A stretch of DNA of 64,000 nt from Paenirhodobacter hankyongi (GTDB lineage Bacteria > Pseudomonadota > Alphaproteobacteria > Rhodobacterales > Rhodobacteraceae). The stretch covers positions 186,001 to 250,000 of the forward strand of contig NZ_RCHI01000002.1 of NCBI RefSeq assembly GCF_003664585.1, read 5' to 3'. The notes beneath the pieces are model-generated. The model worked only from the letters and a program-made list of their open reading frames with translations. It did not search any database and was not told the origin of the DNA. Position numbers and translations under genes: made by a program. Positions 35,635-45,041 of the stretch are shown piece after piece (within the stretch, counting starts at the first letter, position 1; each line of letters begins with the position of its first letter).

Positions 35635-36129
35635 ATGCGCAGGCTGCTCCTCCCCATCCTGCTCGCGCTGCTCGGCATCGGCGCCGGCGCCGCGGCCGGC
35701 TATTTCCTGCGCCCGGCCCCAGCAGACCCGGCCGAGCCCCCCGCCGAGGCAGCCCCCACAGCACAGGCCGCAGGCACCGAGAGCGCGGCGGACGGCGTGG
35801 CAAGCTCCGAATTCGTCAAGCTGAACAACCAGTTCATCGTGCCTGACGTCGAGGACGGCGCGATCGTCTCGCTGGTCGTGCTGTCGCTCAGCCTCGAGGT
35901 CGCGACGGGCGGCACCGAGGCGGTCTATGCCGCCGAGCCGAAGCTGCGCGACACGCTGCTGCAGGTGCTGTTCGACCATGCCAATGCCGGCGGCTTCCGC
36001 GGCGATTTCACCTCTGCCGGGCAGATGGAGGACCTGCGCCGGGCGCTGCTCGAGGCCGCGCGCCGGGTCCTCGGGCCAACGGTGAAGGCGGTGCTGATCT
36101 CCGACATCGCGCGTCAGGACAATCGCTGA
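35635..36129 (+). CDS. fliL: flagellar basal-body-associated protein FliL
   Basis: A 164-residue inner-membrane protein. One N-terminal transmembrane helix (LLLPILLALLGIGAGAAAGYFL) is followed by a Pro/Ala-rich linker and the periplasmic FliL domain (FVKLNNQFIVPDVEDG; LRDTLLQVLFDHANAGGF). FliL supports stator function and torque. It ends the plus-strand flagellar run and converges with the FliJ-like gene, 2 bases between stops. Confidence 0.88.
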   Translation: MRRLLLPILLALLGIGAGAAAGYFLRPAPADPAEPPAEAAPTAQAAGTESAADGVASSEFVKLNNQFIVPDVEDGAIVSLVVLSLSLEVATGGTEAVYAAEPKLRDTLLQVLFDHANAGGFRGDFTSAGQMEDLRRALLEAARRVLGPTVKAVLISDIARQDNR

Positions 36130-36131
36130 GT

Positions 36132-36485
36132 TCAGCGGCGCAGCCCCTTGCGCAGCCGCTCGGTGATCTGGTCGAGCACCTGCTGGCGGCCGACGGCCTG
36201 CGCCGCCACCGCGCGCTGCGCGGCCTTCTGCGCCTCGGCCTCGGCGAGTGCGGCCCGCAGCGCCGCATCCTGACCGTCGACCCAATGGCCGAACTGCTCG
36301 GCCGCCTGTGCGGCGGCAACCGAGCCCTGCCCGTCGCGCCGCGCGATCTGCGCCGCCTCGGCCAGCGCGGCGCGCGCCGCACTCAGCCGCGCCGCCTCGG
36401 CCGCGCGGGCGGCCAGCTCGGCCAGCTCGATCTCGCGGCGCATCCGCGCGATGCGGTTCAGCCCGGCCAGATCCTTCGCGCGCAT
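36132..36485 (-). CDS. small coiled-coil protein, FliJ-like candidate
   Basis: A 117-residue Ala/Glu/Arg-rich, strongly helical protein (MRREIELAELAARAAEAARL; AAQRAVAAQAVGRQQVLDQI) with no membrane segment. It is the size and shape of FliJ, the export chaperone and ATPase stalk of flagellar type III systems, and lies in a gene cluster that contains fliI and flhB. There is no sequence signature that proves FliJ. The start overlaps the flhB stop by 1 base, so it is translated after flhB. Confidence 0.55.
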   Translation of the reverse strand: MRAKDLAGLNRIARMRREIELAELAARAAEAARLSAARAALAEAAQIARRDGQGSVAAAQAAEQFGHWVDGQDAALRAALAEAEAQKAAQRAVAAQAVGRQQVLDQITERLRKGLRR

Positions 36486-37564
36486 CACCGCCTGCCTTTC
36501 GCGCGGGCGCGCATCTTCTCGGCGAAGCGGATCGCGGCGGCGACGGCCCGATACTGCTCGGGCCGGATCTCCTCGCCGATGTCGATCGTCGCATAAAGCG
36601 CGCGCGCCGTGGGCGGGTCGGAATGGATCGGCACCGCGGATTTCTGCGCCACCTCGCGGATCCGCGCGGCAATCTCGTCGACGCCCTTGGCGATGCAGAC
36701 CGGCGCCCGACCCGAGCCGCGCTGCCATTGCAGCGCGACGGCATAATGGGTCGGGTTCACCACCACGACATCGGCCTTCGCCACCTCGGAAATCATCTGC
36801 CGCGTGGCGATCGCGATCGCCTTCTGCCGGCGCTGCTGACGGATGTGCGGATCGCCCTCGGACTGCTTCATCTCGTCCATCAGCTCCTTGCGGGTCATCC
36901 GGTTGCGGCGCAGGAATTCGGCGCGCTGCCACAGGTAATCGATCGCCGCGATCACCGCCGCGATCACCGCCAGAAGCGTCAGGAAATCGAGCAGCATCCG
37001 CAGCATCTCGCGCACCGCGATCTGCACGCCCATCTCCTGCGTGGCGATGATCTGCGCCACCTTGCCCGACAGGAACCGCGCCAGGATCACCGCGATCACC
37101 ACCAGCTTGACGAAGCTTTTCAGGAATTCGAAAAGCCCCGTGCGACCGAATTTCTGCCGCGCATTGCCCAGCGGGTCGATGCGGCTGAGCTTGGGCATGA
37201 TCTTGTCGGGCGCGACGACAATCGCCCGCTGCGCGAGCAGGGCGAGCAGCACGAGGACTGCCGGCGCCAGAAGCCACAGCATCGCCGGTCCCAGCAGCCG
37301 CGCCACCACCCCCGCGGCCACCGCGCTGCCGCCACCGAGCATCTGCCGCGACAGCCCGTCCGCCTGATCGAGCAGCACCATCGCCTGATCGCCAAAGGCG
37401 ATCAGCGCCCGCCCGCCAAGCGCAAGCGAGGCGAGCAGGATGCCGCCATAGGCCGCGGCCACGGTGATCTCGCTCGAGCGCACGATGTCGCCCTTGCGCC
37501 GCGCCTCCTCGAGCTTGTGCGGCGTCGGGTCGAATTCGCGTTCGCTGTCGTCCTCCTCGCTCAT
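36485..37564 (-). CDS. flhB: flagellar biosynthesis protein FlhB
   Basis: A 359-residue export-switch protein with four N-terminal transmembrane helices (for example AAYGGILLASLALGG and LAPAVLVLLALLAQR). Its cytoplasmic domain self-cleaves at NPTH, seen in VVVNPTHYAVALQW. The N-terminal TPHKLEEARRKGDI is the usual start motif. It overlaps fliR by 4 bases. Confidence 0.95.
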   Translation of the reverse strand: MSEEDDSEREFDPTPHKLEEARRKGDIVRSSEITVAAAYGGILLASLALGGRALIAFGDQAMVLLDQADGLSRQMLGGGSAVAAGVVARLLGPAMLWLLAPAVLVLLALLAQRAIVVAPDKIMPKLSRIDPLGNARQKFGRTGLFEFLKSFVKLVVIAVILARFLSGKVAQIIATQEMGVQIAVREMLRMLLDFLTLLAVIAAVIAAIDYLWQRAEFLRRNRMTRKELMDEMKQSEGDPHIRQQRRQKAIAIATRQMISEVAKADVVVVNPTHYAVALQWQRGSGRAPVCIAKGVDEIAARIREVAQKSAVPIHSDPPTARALYATIDIGEEIRPEQYRAVAAAIRFAEKMRARAKGRR

Positions 37565-38325
37565 CGGCTTACCTCGTACGGGTCGGCGATGAAGGCGTCG
37601 AAGGCGCCGTACCAGAGCATCAGCCCCGAGGGCAGCGCTATGAACAGCAGGATCAACCCGCCGAGCGTCAGCGCCGGCGCGCCGACGAAGGCCACCATCA
37701 GCTGCGGCATGGCGCGGTTGATGGCGCCAAGCGCGACGTTGTAGACGAGCGCGCCCAGCACGAAGGGCATGGCGATGGAGAAGGCAAGCGTGAAGGTCTG
37801 CGCCACGCCCGACAGCCCCCAGGCCTGCACCAGCGCCCCGTCCGGGAAGCGCCCCGGCGGCAACGCGTCATAGGACAGCACCAAAAGCTGCGCGAGCTTG
37901 ACCGGCAGGCCAAGATGCACCGCCACCGCCAGCCCCGACAGGATCAGCAGGTTGCCGACCGCGGGTTGCGGCTCGCCATCGGTGCCGCCGAAGAGCTGCG
38001 ACAGCGAGATCGACTGCGCGATCATCGTGCCCGCGACCTGCAGCGCCAGCACGAAAAGCCGCAGCATCATCCCCAGAAGCAGGCCGATCAGCACCTCGGC
38101 GAAAAGCACCGGCGAAAAGCCCGCGACGGGCAGACCGGGGCCAAGCGCCGGCAGCACGATCAGGGTGAAAGCGACGGCCAGCGCCAGCCGCACCCGCATC
38201 GGCAGCAGCTGCTCGCCGAAGGCCGGCATCAGCGCCATCGCCGCACCGACACGCAGGAAGACGACGAAGGCCGCGGCCAGAAAGCCCTGCGCCTGCGCCA
38301 TCAGCTGCGCAAGCTCGGCCGTCAT
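37561..38325 (-). CDS. fliR: flagellar biosynthesis protein FliR
   Basis: A 254-residue inner-membrane gate protein with about six hydrophobic helices (AAAFVVFLRVGAAMALMPAF; LIVLPALGPGLPVAGF; GALVYNVALGAINRAMPQL). The start at ATG 38325 overlaps the end of flhA by 4 bases, and the stop overlaps flhB by 4 bases. The order flhA-fliR-flhB on one strand is common to alphaproteobacterial flagella. Confidence 0.93.
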   Translation of the reverse strand: MTAELAQLMAQAQGFLAAAFVVFLRVGAAMALMPAFGEQLLPMRVRLALAVAFTLIVLPALGPGLPVAGFSPVLFAEVLIGLLLGMMLRLFVLALQVAGTMIAQSISLSQLFGGTDGEPQPAVGNLLILSGLAVAVHLGLPVKLAQLLVLSYDALPPGRFPDGALVQAWGLSGVAQTFTLAFSIAMPFVLGALVYNVALGAINRAMPQLMVAFVGAPALTLGGLILLFIALPSGLMLWYGAFDAFIADPYEVSR

Positions 38326-40406
38326 GCCGGCACCACGCCGACCATCGCCGGGCGTGCATCGAGGCCGATCTCCTCGAAGCTGAGCACCGGCGTGGTGATC
38401 CCCTTCGCGCCCAGCACCGTGCGCAGGAACCGCCGCCGCCGGGTCGAGGTGACAAGCGCCGGGAAGATCCCGGCCTCGCCCGCCCGCGCGATGCGCTCGG
38501 CCACATTGGTGGCCAGACGGTTGAACTTGTCGGGCGGCAGGGCCACATCGCCCGCGCCGCGATCGCCCGGCAGCTGATAGGCGGCGAAGGTCTCCTCCCA
38601 CTCGGGCGCCAGTTGCAGAAGCGGCAGCGTGCCATCCTCGCGCCGCAGCTCGGCCACCAGCTGGAAGCCGAGACGCTGACGCACATGCTCGCAGATCGCC
38701 TCGGGCGATTGCAGCGCGCGCACCTCGGCGATCGCCTCGACGATCAGCAGCAGGTTGCGGATCGAGACCCGCTCCTCGAGCAGCAGCCGCAGCACCGCAA
38801 GCAGCAGATCGATCGGCACCTTGTCGGGGATCAGCTCGTCGAGGATGCGCCGGTTCGACTCGGCGCGCGCCGGGTCGGACAGGTTGCCCATCTCCTCGAG
38901 CAACCGGCGCAGCGCGCGCAGCGTCATCAGCCGCGGGAAGTTGCGCTTGATGACCTCGAGCAGATGCGTCGCCAGCACCTCGGTCGGCGAGACCACAGTC
39001 GAGCCGGACAGCGACGCCTCTTCCTGCTGCGCGCGCGGCAGCCAGCGCGCCGGGGCGCCATAGACCGGCTCGCGCACATCCTCACCCTCGGGCAGCAGGT
39101 CGCGGTTGTCGGCGATCAGCGCCAGCACCCGGTCGGGATGCAGCCGGTCCTTCGCCTGCTCGACCCCCTGGATGCGGATGCGGTAGCAGCCGGGGTCGAG
39201 CGTCGGGTCGTCGGTCAGCCGGATCTCGGGCAGGATCAGCCCGTAGCTTGCCGCGACATGGTTGCGCATGTTCGTGATCCGCGCATCGAGGCCCGTCGCC
39301 GGATCAAGCGCCATGGTCACCAGATCGGGCGCGAATTCGACATGGATGTCATCGACGTCGAGCACATCGCCCATCGAGCGCCGCTTCGGCTCGGCCGGCA
39401 GCGGCATCTTCATCGCCTCGCGTCGGGCACGCTTCTGCTCGGCGCGCTGCACCATCCAGGCAGTGCCGCCAAGGATCAATGCCCCGGCCATGAAGGGCAG
39501 GAAGGGCAGCCCCGGCACCAGCGCGAAAAGCGCCATCAGCACCGCGACGGTGCCAAGCGCCGGCGGATAGCGCGAGAGCTGGCGGAACAGGTCCATGTCG
39601 GCCGAGCCCTTGGCGCCGCCGCGCGACAGCAGGATCGCCGAGGCGATCGAGATGATGACCGCGGGGATCTGGCTGGTCAGCCCGTCGCCCACCGTCAGGA
39701 TCGCATAGGTTTCCAGCGCATGGCCGATCGGCATGCCATGCACCACGGTGCCGATGATCAGCCCGACGACAAGGTTCAGCAGCGTGATCATCAGCCCCGC
39801 CACCGCATCGCCCTTGACGAATTTCGACGCGCCGTCGAGCGAGCCGAAGAAGGTGGTCTCGGCCTGTTCGCGCTCGCGCCGGGCGCGGGCCTCGGCGTGG
39901 TCGATGGCGCCGGCATTCATGTCGCTGTCGATCGCAAGCTGCTTGCCCGGCATCGCGTCAAGGGCGAAGCGCGCGCCCACCTCGGCCATGCGGCCGGCGC
40001 CCTTGGTGATGACGATGAAGTTCACGATCAGGATCACACCGAAGACCACAAGGCCGATCAGCACCGAGCCGCCCATGATGAAATTGGCAAAGCCCTGGAT
40101 CACGTGCCCCGCGGCGCCGGTGCCGGTGTGGCCCTGGCCGATGATCAGCTTGGTCGAGGAGACGTTCAGCGACAGCCGCAGCATCAGCGAGGCCAGCAGG
40201 ATCGTCGGGAAGGCCGAGAAGTCGAGCGGCCGCTCGATGAACAGGGTGACGGTGAAGATCAGGATCGCCAGCGCGAAGGAGGTGGCGAGGCCGATGTCCA
40301 GCACGAAGGAGGGCACCGGCAGGATCATCATCACGATCACCGCCATCAGCGCCAGGGCCAGCAGGATCGTCGGCTGGAACAGGGTGGTCAGCAGAAGGCG
40401 CTGCAT
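38322..40406 (-). CDS. flhA: flagellar biosynthesis protein FlhA
   Basis: A 694-residue export-gate protein. Residues 1 to about 320 hold eight transmembrane helices and the FHIPEP region (AEVGARFALDAMPGKQLAID). The rest is the cytoplasmic substrate-docking ring (SLSGSTVVSPTEVLATHLLE; LAPEWEETF). Start ATG 40406 has GGAGTGAGA upstream; the frame continues upstream without a ribosome-binding site. It follows the lytic transglycosylase gene by 2 bases. Confidence 0.95.
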   Translation of the reverse strand: MQRLLLTTLFQPTILLALALMAVIVMMILPVPSFVLDIGLATSFALAILIFTVTLFIERPLDFSAFPTILLASLMLRLSLNVSSTKLIIGQGHTGTGAAGHVIQGFANFIMGGSVLIGLVVFGVILIVNFIVITKGAGRMAEVGARFALDAMPGKQLAIDSDMNAGAIDHAEARARREREQAETTFFGSLDGASKFVKGDAVAGLMITLLNLVVGLIIGTVVHGMPIGHALETYAILTVGDGLTSQIPAVIISIASAILLSRGGAKGSADMDLFRQLSRYPPALGTVAVLMALFALVPGLPFLPFMAGALILGGTAWMVQRAEQKRARREAMKMPLPAEPKRRSMGDVLDVDDIHVEFAPDLVTMALDPATGLDARITNMRNHVAASYGLILPEIRLTDDPTLDPGCYRIRIQGVEQAKDRLHPDRVLALIADNRDLLPEGEDVREPVYGAPARWLPRAQQEEASLSGSTVVSPTEVLATHLLEVIKRNFPRLMTLRALRRLLEEMGNLSDPARAESNRRILDELIPDKVPIDLLLAVLRLLLEERVSIRNLLLIVEAIAEVRALQSPEAICEHVRQRLGFQLVAELRREDGTLPLLQLAPEWEETFAAYQLPGDRGAGDVALPPDKFNRLATNVAERIARAGEAGIFPALVTSTRRRRFLRTVLGAKGITTPVLSFEEIGLDARPAMVGVVPA

Positions 40407-40408
40407 TC

Positions 40409-41170
40409 TCACTCCACCCCGGCGCGGGTGAGCGCGGCGGCGAACAGGCTGGCGCCCGCGGCGGCGCCAAGCGGCGGCGGCGCGGCGTCCTCCTTGCGCT
40501 GCAACAACGGATAGGTGTTCACCCGCGGCGGCCGCTCGGGCCCGTTCATCGCCATCACGATATCCGGGATCTCGGGGATCCCGTCCCCGGGCGCCGAGGA
40601 ACCGCCGGGCGGCAGCGGCATCCCGTCCTGCGCGGCGAACCGCTGCCGCAGCGTGGCAAAGCGGGCGGCATAGCGATCGGCGAATTCCTTGGTGCGCGAG
40701 TGATAGGCGCCCGCTGCCGTGTTCCAAGACCCGGATTCGGCATAAAGCTCGGCGAGGAATTTCGCGGCGTAGACCGCGCTCGACATCGGGTCGAACATCT
40801 CGTCGATCGACGAGAAATTCTCGTTGTGCCACTTGTAGTTGATCTGGAAGCAGCCGACGTCGAAGCTGCGCGCGCCGCGCTTGAACTCCTGATAGACATA
40901 GGCGCGCGCCTCGTCGAGCGTGTCGAACCAGTGTCCGGCGCCTTCCATGTTCACCGTCCAGGGCCAGGGGCCGAAGCCCGCGCCGACCTTGCGCCCGCTT
41001 TCATTGAGCGCAATCGCCTTCAGCACCGAGACCGGCACGCCGGTGCGGCGCGAGGCATCCTCGGCCGCGCGTTCGCAACTTGCCGACAGCTCCACAGGCG
41101 TCGCGGCGACGGCCGGCAGCGCAGCGCAAAAGGGCAGCACGGCCAGGAGGATGCGCCAGAGGGTCTGCAA
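40409..41170 (-). CDS. exported lytic transglycosylase (SLT domain), flagellum-linked
   Basis: A 253-residue lysozyme-like enzyme. I place the start at TTG 41170, because GGGGAG lies 7 bases upstream and a signal peptide follows at once (WRILLAVLPFCAALPAVAA). The SLT core has ALNESG with the catalytic glutamate, then FDVGCFQINYKWH and a late YHSRTKEFADRYA. It cleaves peptidoglycan, probably to let the rod pass, as suggested for SltF of Rhodobacter flagella. It heads the flhA-fliR-flhB-fliJ-like unit. Confidence 0.88.
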   Translation of the reverse strand: MQTLWRILLAVLPFCAALPAVAATPVELSASCERAAEDASRRTGVPVSVLKAIALNESGRKVGAGFGPWPWTVNMEGAGHWFDTLDEARAYVYQEFKRGARSFDVGCFQINYKWHNENFSSIDEMFDPMSSAVYAAKFLAELYAESGSWNTAAGAYHSRTKEFADRYAARFATLRQRFAAQDGMPLPPGGSSAPGDGIPEIPDIVMAMNGPERPPRVNTYPLLQRKEDAAPPPLGAAAGASLFAAALTRAGVE

Positions 41171-41246
41171 TGGGATTCTCCCCGCTTCAGCAGTTCTTGC
41201 CGAGGCCGAAGCTAGGGGGTGAATCTTTACATCCGGTAAGTGCCGC

Positions 41247-42044
41247 TCAGCCCGGCCAGGGGCGCAGCCGGCGGATGTAATCGGCGTGCAGATCCTGCGG
41301 TGCCACAACGAGCCCGTTCGCCTGCGCATTGGGAGAGTTGAAGGCGATCGCGCGGCCCAGCCGGTCGCTGGCGACGGCGCCGGCACGCTCGGCGATCAGG
41401 CTGCCGGCGGCGATGTCCCATTCCCAGGCCGGGCGCAGCGAGATCGTCGCATCGAACCGCCCCTCGGCCACGAGGCACAGCCGCCAGGCCAGCGAGGTGC
41501 GCAGGCTGCGCCGATAGTCGGGCACCGGGCCGCGCCACTGCGCGGGATCGTCCGAAAGCTTCGAGGTCAGCACCGTGCTGCCGTCGACCGCGGCCGTGGC
41601 GCTCGGCCGGATCGGTTCGCCGTTCAGCAGCGCCGGACCGGTCGCGGTGGCGCTGTAGTGCAGGTTCAGCACCGGCAGGTGCACCACCCCCGCCACCACC
41701 CGGCCGCGCTCGACCACCGCCAGCGCATGGGCGAACCCGCCCTCCTCGTTCAGGAAGGCGCGGGTGCCGTCGATCGGATCGACGACGAAGATCTTCTCGG
41801 CCTGCAACCGCGCCGGATCGTCGAGGCTTTCCTCGGACAGCCAGCCATACCCGGGCCGCGCCGCGCGCAGCCGCGCCTCAAGCAGATCGTTGACCGCCAG
41901 GTCGGCCTCGGACACCGGGCCGGCACCGCCGTCCTTTTCCCAGGCGCTCGGCCGGTGCTTCCAGTAGCGCAGCGCAAGCGCGCCTGCCTCTTCGGCCGCC
42001 TCGCTCAGAAGCTGAAGATCCGCGTCGTTCTCAGGCACCGGCAA
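41247..42044 (-). CDS. inositol monophosphatase-family phosphatase
   Basis: A 265-residue member of the family that includes SuhB and CysQ. The metal-site motifs are WLSEESLDD, FVVDPIDGTRAF and WEWDIAAGSLIAERAGA. Another family member, closer to CysQ, is at 3581-4378, so this one may act on a different phosphate ester such as inositol-phosphate, PAP or histidinol phosphate. The gene overlaps the end of pmbA by 14 bases, as often seen in Rhodobacterales. Confidence 0.88.
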   Translation of the reverse strand: MPVPENDADLQLLSEAAEEAGALALRYWKHRPSAWEKDGGAGPVSEADLAVNDLLEARLRAARPGYGWLSEESLDDPARLQAEKIFVVDPIDGTRAFLNEEGGFAHALAVVERGRVVAGVVHLPVLNLHYSATATGPALLNGEPIRPSATAAVDGSTVLTSKLSDDPAQWRGPVPDYRRSLRTSLAWRLCLVAEGRFDATISLRPAWEWDIAAGSLIAERAGAVASDRLGRAIAFNSPNAQANGLVVAPQDLHADYIRRLRPWPG

Positions 42045-43380
42045 GCGTCAGCCCCTCGACCAGAAGCGACGGCACGACATGGCTCAGATGCGCGCGCGCG
42101 TCGTTCGCCGGGGTGATCCGGCGCAGCATCTCGTGCAGGTTGCCGGCGATGGTGCATTCGTTCACCGGATACAGAATCTCGCCGTTCTCGACCCAGAAGC
42201 CCGAGGCGCCGCGCGAATAATCGCCCGTCGTCGGGTTGATCGTCGCGCCGATGAAGGAGGTAACCAGAAGCCCCGTCCCCATCTCGGCAATCAGCCCGTC
42301 GCGGCCGAGGTTGCCCTGCGTCAGCGCGACATTGCCGACCGACGGCGACGGCGGCGAGGCCGTCCCGCGTGAGGCGCTCGCGGTGCTTTCAAGACCGAGC
42401 TTGCGCGCCGTGGCCAGATCGAGCGTCCAGCCCTGCAGCACGCCATCCGCCACGATCGCGCGCCGCGCCGTGGCCAGCCCCTCGGCATCGAAGGGGCGCG
42501 AGCCCGAGATCCGCGGCCGCAGCGGGTCCTCGATCAGGCTGATGCCGGCGGGCAGCACCTGGGTTCCCATCGCGTCGCGCAGCCACGAGGCGCCGCGGGC
42601 GATCGCCGTGCCGTTGATCGCGGCCAGAAGGTGACCGATCAGGCTGCCCGAGATGCGTTCGTCGAACAGCACCGGGAAGGCGCCGGTCTTCGGCCGGCGC
42701 GGATTTGCCCGCTCGACCGCGCGCTCGCCCGCCTGCCGGCCGACGCTGTCGGCTGCCGGCAGATCCGACTGGAAGGTGCGGCTTTCGGCAGCCCAGTCGC
42801 GCTCCATCGACAGCCCCTCGCCCGAGATCGCCACCGCCGAGACCGAGCGCGAGGTGCGGGCATAGCCGCCGGAAAAGCCGTTCGTCGCGGCGAAATGCAG
42901 CCGCCGCGCGGAATAGGAGGCGGAGGCCGACTGCACCTGCGACACGCCTGCGACGGCCAGCGCCGCGGCCTCGGCCGTGCGGGCGTCGTGCTCGAGATCG
43001 GCCGCTGCCGGTTCCGCCGCGGGATCGGCCAGCTCAAGCGCCGCCACATCCCAGCCCCGCGCCAGCTGGGCAGGATCGGCAAGGCCGATATAGGGGTCTT
43101 CGGGTGCCAGCCGCGCCATTGTCACCGCACGTTCCGCCATCTCGGCGATGGTGCGCGCGGAGATGTCCGAGGCCGAGACGCAGGCCTGGCGCTGGCCAAG
43201 CAGCACGCGCAGCCCGATCTCGACGCCCTCGGCGCGCTCGGCCTGCTCGAGCCGGCCCTCGCGCACGTCGATCGACACCGCCCGGCCATCGACGGCAATC
43301 GCGTCGGCCGCCCCCGCACCCGCCTTTTTCGCCGCGTCGAGAAGGGCTTCGGTCAGATCGCTCAGGCGTGTGTCGGACAT
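42031..43380 (-). CDS. pmbA: TldE/PmbA metalloprotease partner
   Basis: A 449-residue subunit of the TldD/TldE protease, which processes modified peptides and helps degrade labile proteins. The fold markers include VREGRLEQAERAEGVEIGLR, GASWLRDAMGTQ and MGTGLLVTSFIGATINPTTG. PmbA itself lacks the catalytic metal site, which is in TldD; tldD is not in the window. The start (MSDTRLSDLTEA) has CGGAG upstream. Confidence 0.93.
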   Translation of the reverse strand: MSDTRLSDLTEALLDAAKKAGAGAADAIAVDGRAVSIDVREGRLEQAERAEGVEIGLRVLLGQRQACVSASDISARTIAEMAERAVTMARLAPEDPYIGLADPAQLARGWDVAALELADPAAEPAAADLEHDARTAEAAALAVAGVSQVQSASASYSARRLHFAATNGFSGGYARTSRSVSAVAISGEGLSMERDWAAESRTFQSDLPAADSVGRQAGERAVERANPRRPKTGAFPVLFDERISGSLIGHLLAAINGTAIARGASWLRDAMGTQVLPAGISLIEDPLRPRISGSRPFDAEGLATARRAIVADGVLQGWTLDLATARKLGLESTASASRGTASPPSPSVGNVALTQGNLGRDGLIAEMGTGLLVTSFIGATINPTTGDYSRGASGFWVENGEILYPVNECTIAGNLHEMLRRITPANDARAHLSHVVPSLLVEGLTLAGA

Positions 43381-43400
43381 GGGGTCTCCGTGACTCAGAA

Positions 43401-43424
43401 GCCGCCCGGAAATTCCCGGGCGGC
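43401..43424 (-). terminator. hairpin after the DUF2125-like gene
   Basis: A 9-bp stem GCCGCCCGG (43401-43409) pairs with CCGGGCGGC (43416-43424). It lies 17 bases past the stop of the minus-strand gene. The T-tract is poor, so termination may be partial. Confidence 0.55.
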
Positions 43425-43441
43425 CCCGCAATGTGGGTCTC

Positions 43442-44929
43442 TTACTGGATCTGCTGGCCGTTGGCGAGGATCTTGCCGCCTTCCTTGAACTCGATCTTCG
43501 AGGTCATCAGGTCGTCGCCCGCCGGAACGGCATAGAGCCCAAGCATCATGCGCGCGAACATCACCTGATCTTGCGGCATCAGCCCCATCTTCACCAGGCT
43601 GTCCATCAGCTTGTTCGCGCCCGACAGTTTCAGATCGACCGCGCCAAGCGGCGTCGGCGTGCCCAGCGAATTGTCGAAGGTCACGCCCCCCTGCCCCGAC
43701 AGATCGGCCCCCGCCAGCGTCAGCTGCAGCCGCTTGACCTCGAGGCTGTTGACCTCGACCGGCGGCATCTGCGCCTGCGCCGCCTCGGGCGAGAACAGAT
43801 CGATCAGCGGACGCGCGGTGCCGGTGAGGTCGACAACCAGCGTCGCCGGATCATGCGGCAGAAGACCCTGCGCATCGACCATCTTCCAGACGTCCTCGGA
43901 AAGCCCGAGCCCGTCGAGCGCGATCCGCCCGGTGAAGGGCTGCGGGGCATCGCTGCTCTTGAGCGGGAAGGAGGCCTCGAAATCCGCGCGATCGAGCGTG
44001 GCCGACAGCGGCACCGGCACCTGCGCCGTCTTCGCCTCGATCGTCGCGCCTTCGCCGGTCGCGGCGTATTTCATCCCCTCGGGCGCCAGCGTCATCGTGA
44101 AGCTGCCCGATTGCGCCCCGCCCGACAGCCCCGAGGGCCCCTCGGCAGCGGCGGCGTCGACAGTGAAGGTGGTGGCGCCGTAGCTGCCCGAGACATCCAT
44201 GGCGAGGCCCTTGCCAAGCGCCGCGCCCAGATCCTCGAGATCGGCGCCCTCGGGCATCCTCATGGTGCTCTTCATCTTCAGGTTCACCAGGCTGGCCGCC
44301 AGGTTGAAGGTGCCGTTGGTCTCGGGATCGGCGCCCGAGGCGGTCATCTTCATCCCGGCGATGGCGAAGTCCGAGGTCTCGTTCTGGCCGCCGTCCGTGG
44401 TGACCTGATAGGTCCCGTCGATGCCCGACATCGACATCCACACCTTCACCGGCACCTCGGTCTGCGCGCCCGCGGTGGTCTGGTCCATGTCGATCACCAG
44501 CTCGGGCGCGGTGACGTGATAGGACAGCGCATCGGGCGTGCCCGAGACGATCGTCACCCCGTTCGCCTGGGTGATGCCGATTTCCATCTGCAGCGGCGTC
44601 TGGCCCTCGACGGCGCTCGTCGCCTGGGCGCTGATCTTTTCGGAGCCGGTCACCTCGACGGTGCCGTCGCCCATCTCGCGCAGGCGCAACTCGGGGATCG
44701 TCATGGTGAAATCCGATCCCTCGACATGGTTCGTCAGCTGCACGTCGCGCTGCGTCAGCGTATCGCCCGCGCGGGCACTGTCGCCGATCGCCACCTGATA
44801 GCCATAGGCCGTGTATTGCTTGGTCCAGGCCTGCCAGACCTCGTCGGCCGTCACATCGGCATGAAGCGCCGTCGTCGCCATCAGCGTGAAAATCGCCGCG
44901 CTCATCGCCGCGGAACCGACCCGTGCCAT
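43442..44929 (-). CDS. exported DUF2125-like protein
   Basis: A 495-residue protein with a signal peptide (SAAMSAAIFTLMATTALHA). It is followed by long beta-rich repeats (VQLTNHVEGSDFTMTIPELRL; TYQVTTDGGQNETSDFAIAG). This arrangement matches the DUF2125 family found in alphaproteobacteria; no function is known. ATG 44929 follows GGAAGGG; an upstream frame to 44989 has no support. It is likely periplasmic or lipid-associated. It is divergent from the crotonase gene. Confidence 0.75.
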   Translation of the reverse strand: MARVGSAAMSAAIFTLMATTALHADVTADEVWQAWTKQYTAYGYQVAIGDSARAGDTLTQRDVQLTNHVEGSDFTMTIPELRLREMGDGTVEVTGSEKISAQATSAVEGQTPLQMEIGITQANGVTIVSGTPDALSYHVTAPELVIDMDQTTAGAQTEVPVKVWMSMSGIDGTYQVTTDGGQNETSDFAIAGMKMTASGADPETNGTFNLAASLVNLKMKSTMRMPEGADLEDLGAALGKGLAMDVSGSYGATTFTVDAAAAEGPSGLSGGAQSGSFTMTLAPEGMKYAATGEGATIEAKTAQVPVPLSATLDRADFEASFPLKSSDAPQPFTGRIALDGLGLSEDVWKMVDAQGLLPHDPATLVVDLTGTARPLIDLFSPEAAQAQMPPVEVNSLEVKRLQLTLAGADLSGQGGVTFDNSLGTPTPLGAVDLKLSGANKLMDSLVKMGLMPQDQVMFARMMLGLYAVPAGDDLMTSKIEFKEGGKILANGQQIQ

Positions 44930-45041
44930 TGTGCACCCTTCCAAAAGAACTGTCGCGCGAAGCATCCTTTGGCCCGGGGTGATGGTCAAGAGCCCGCGGC
45001 CTTGCTAGGACTTTCACGAATGCCTGCGCGAGGGGAGAAGG

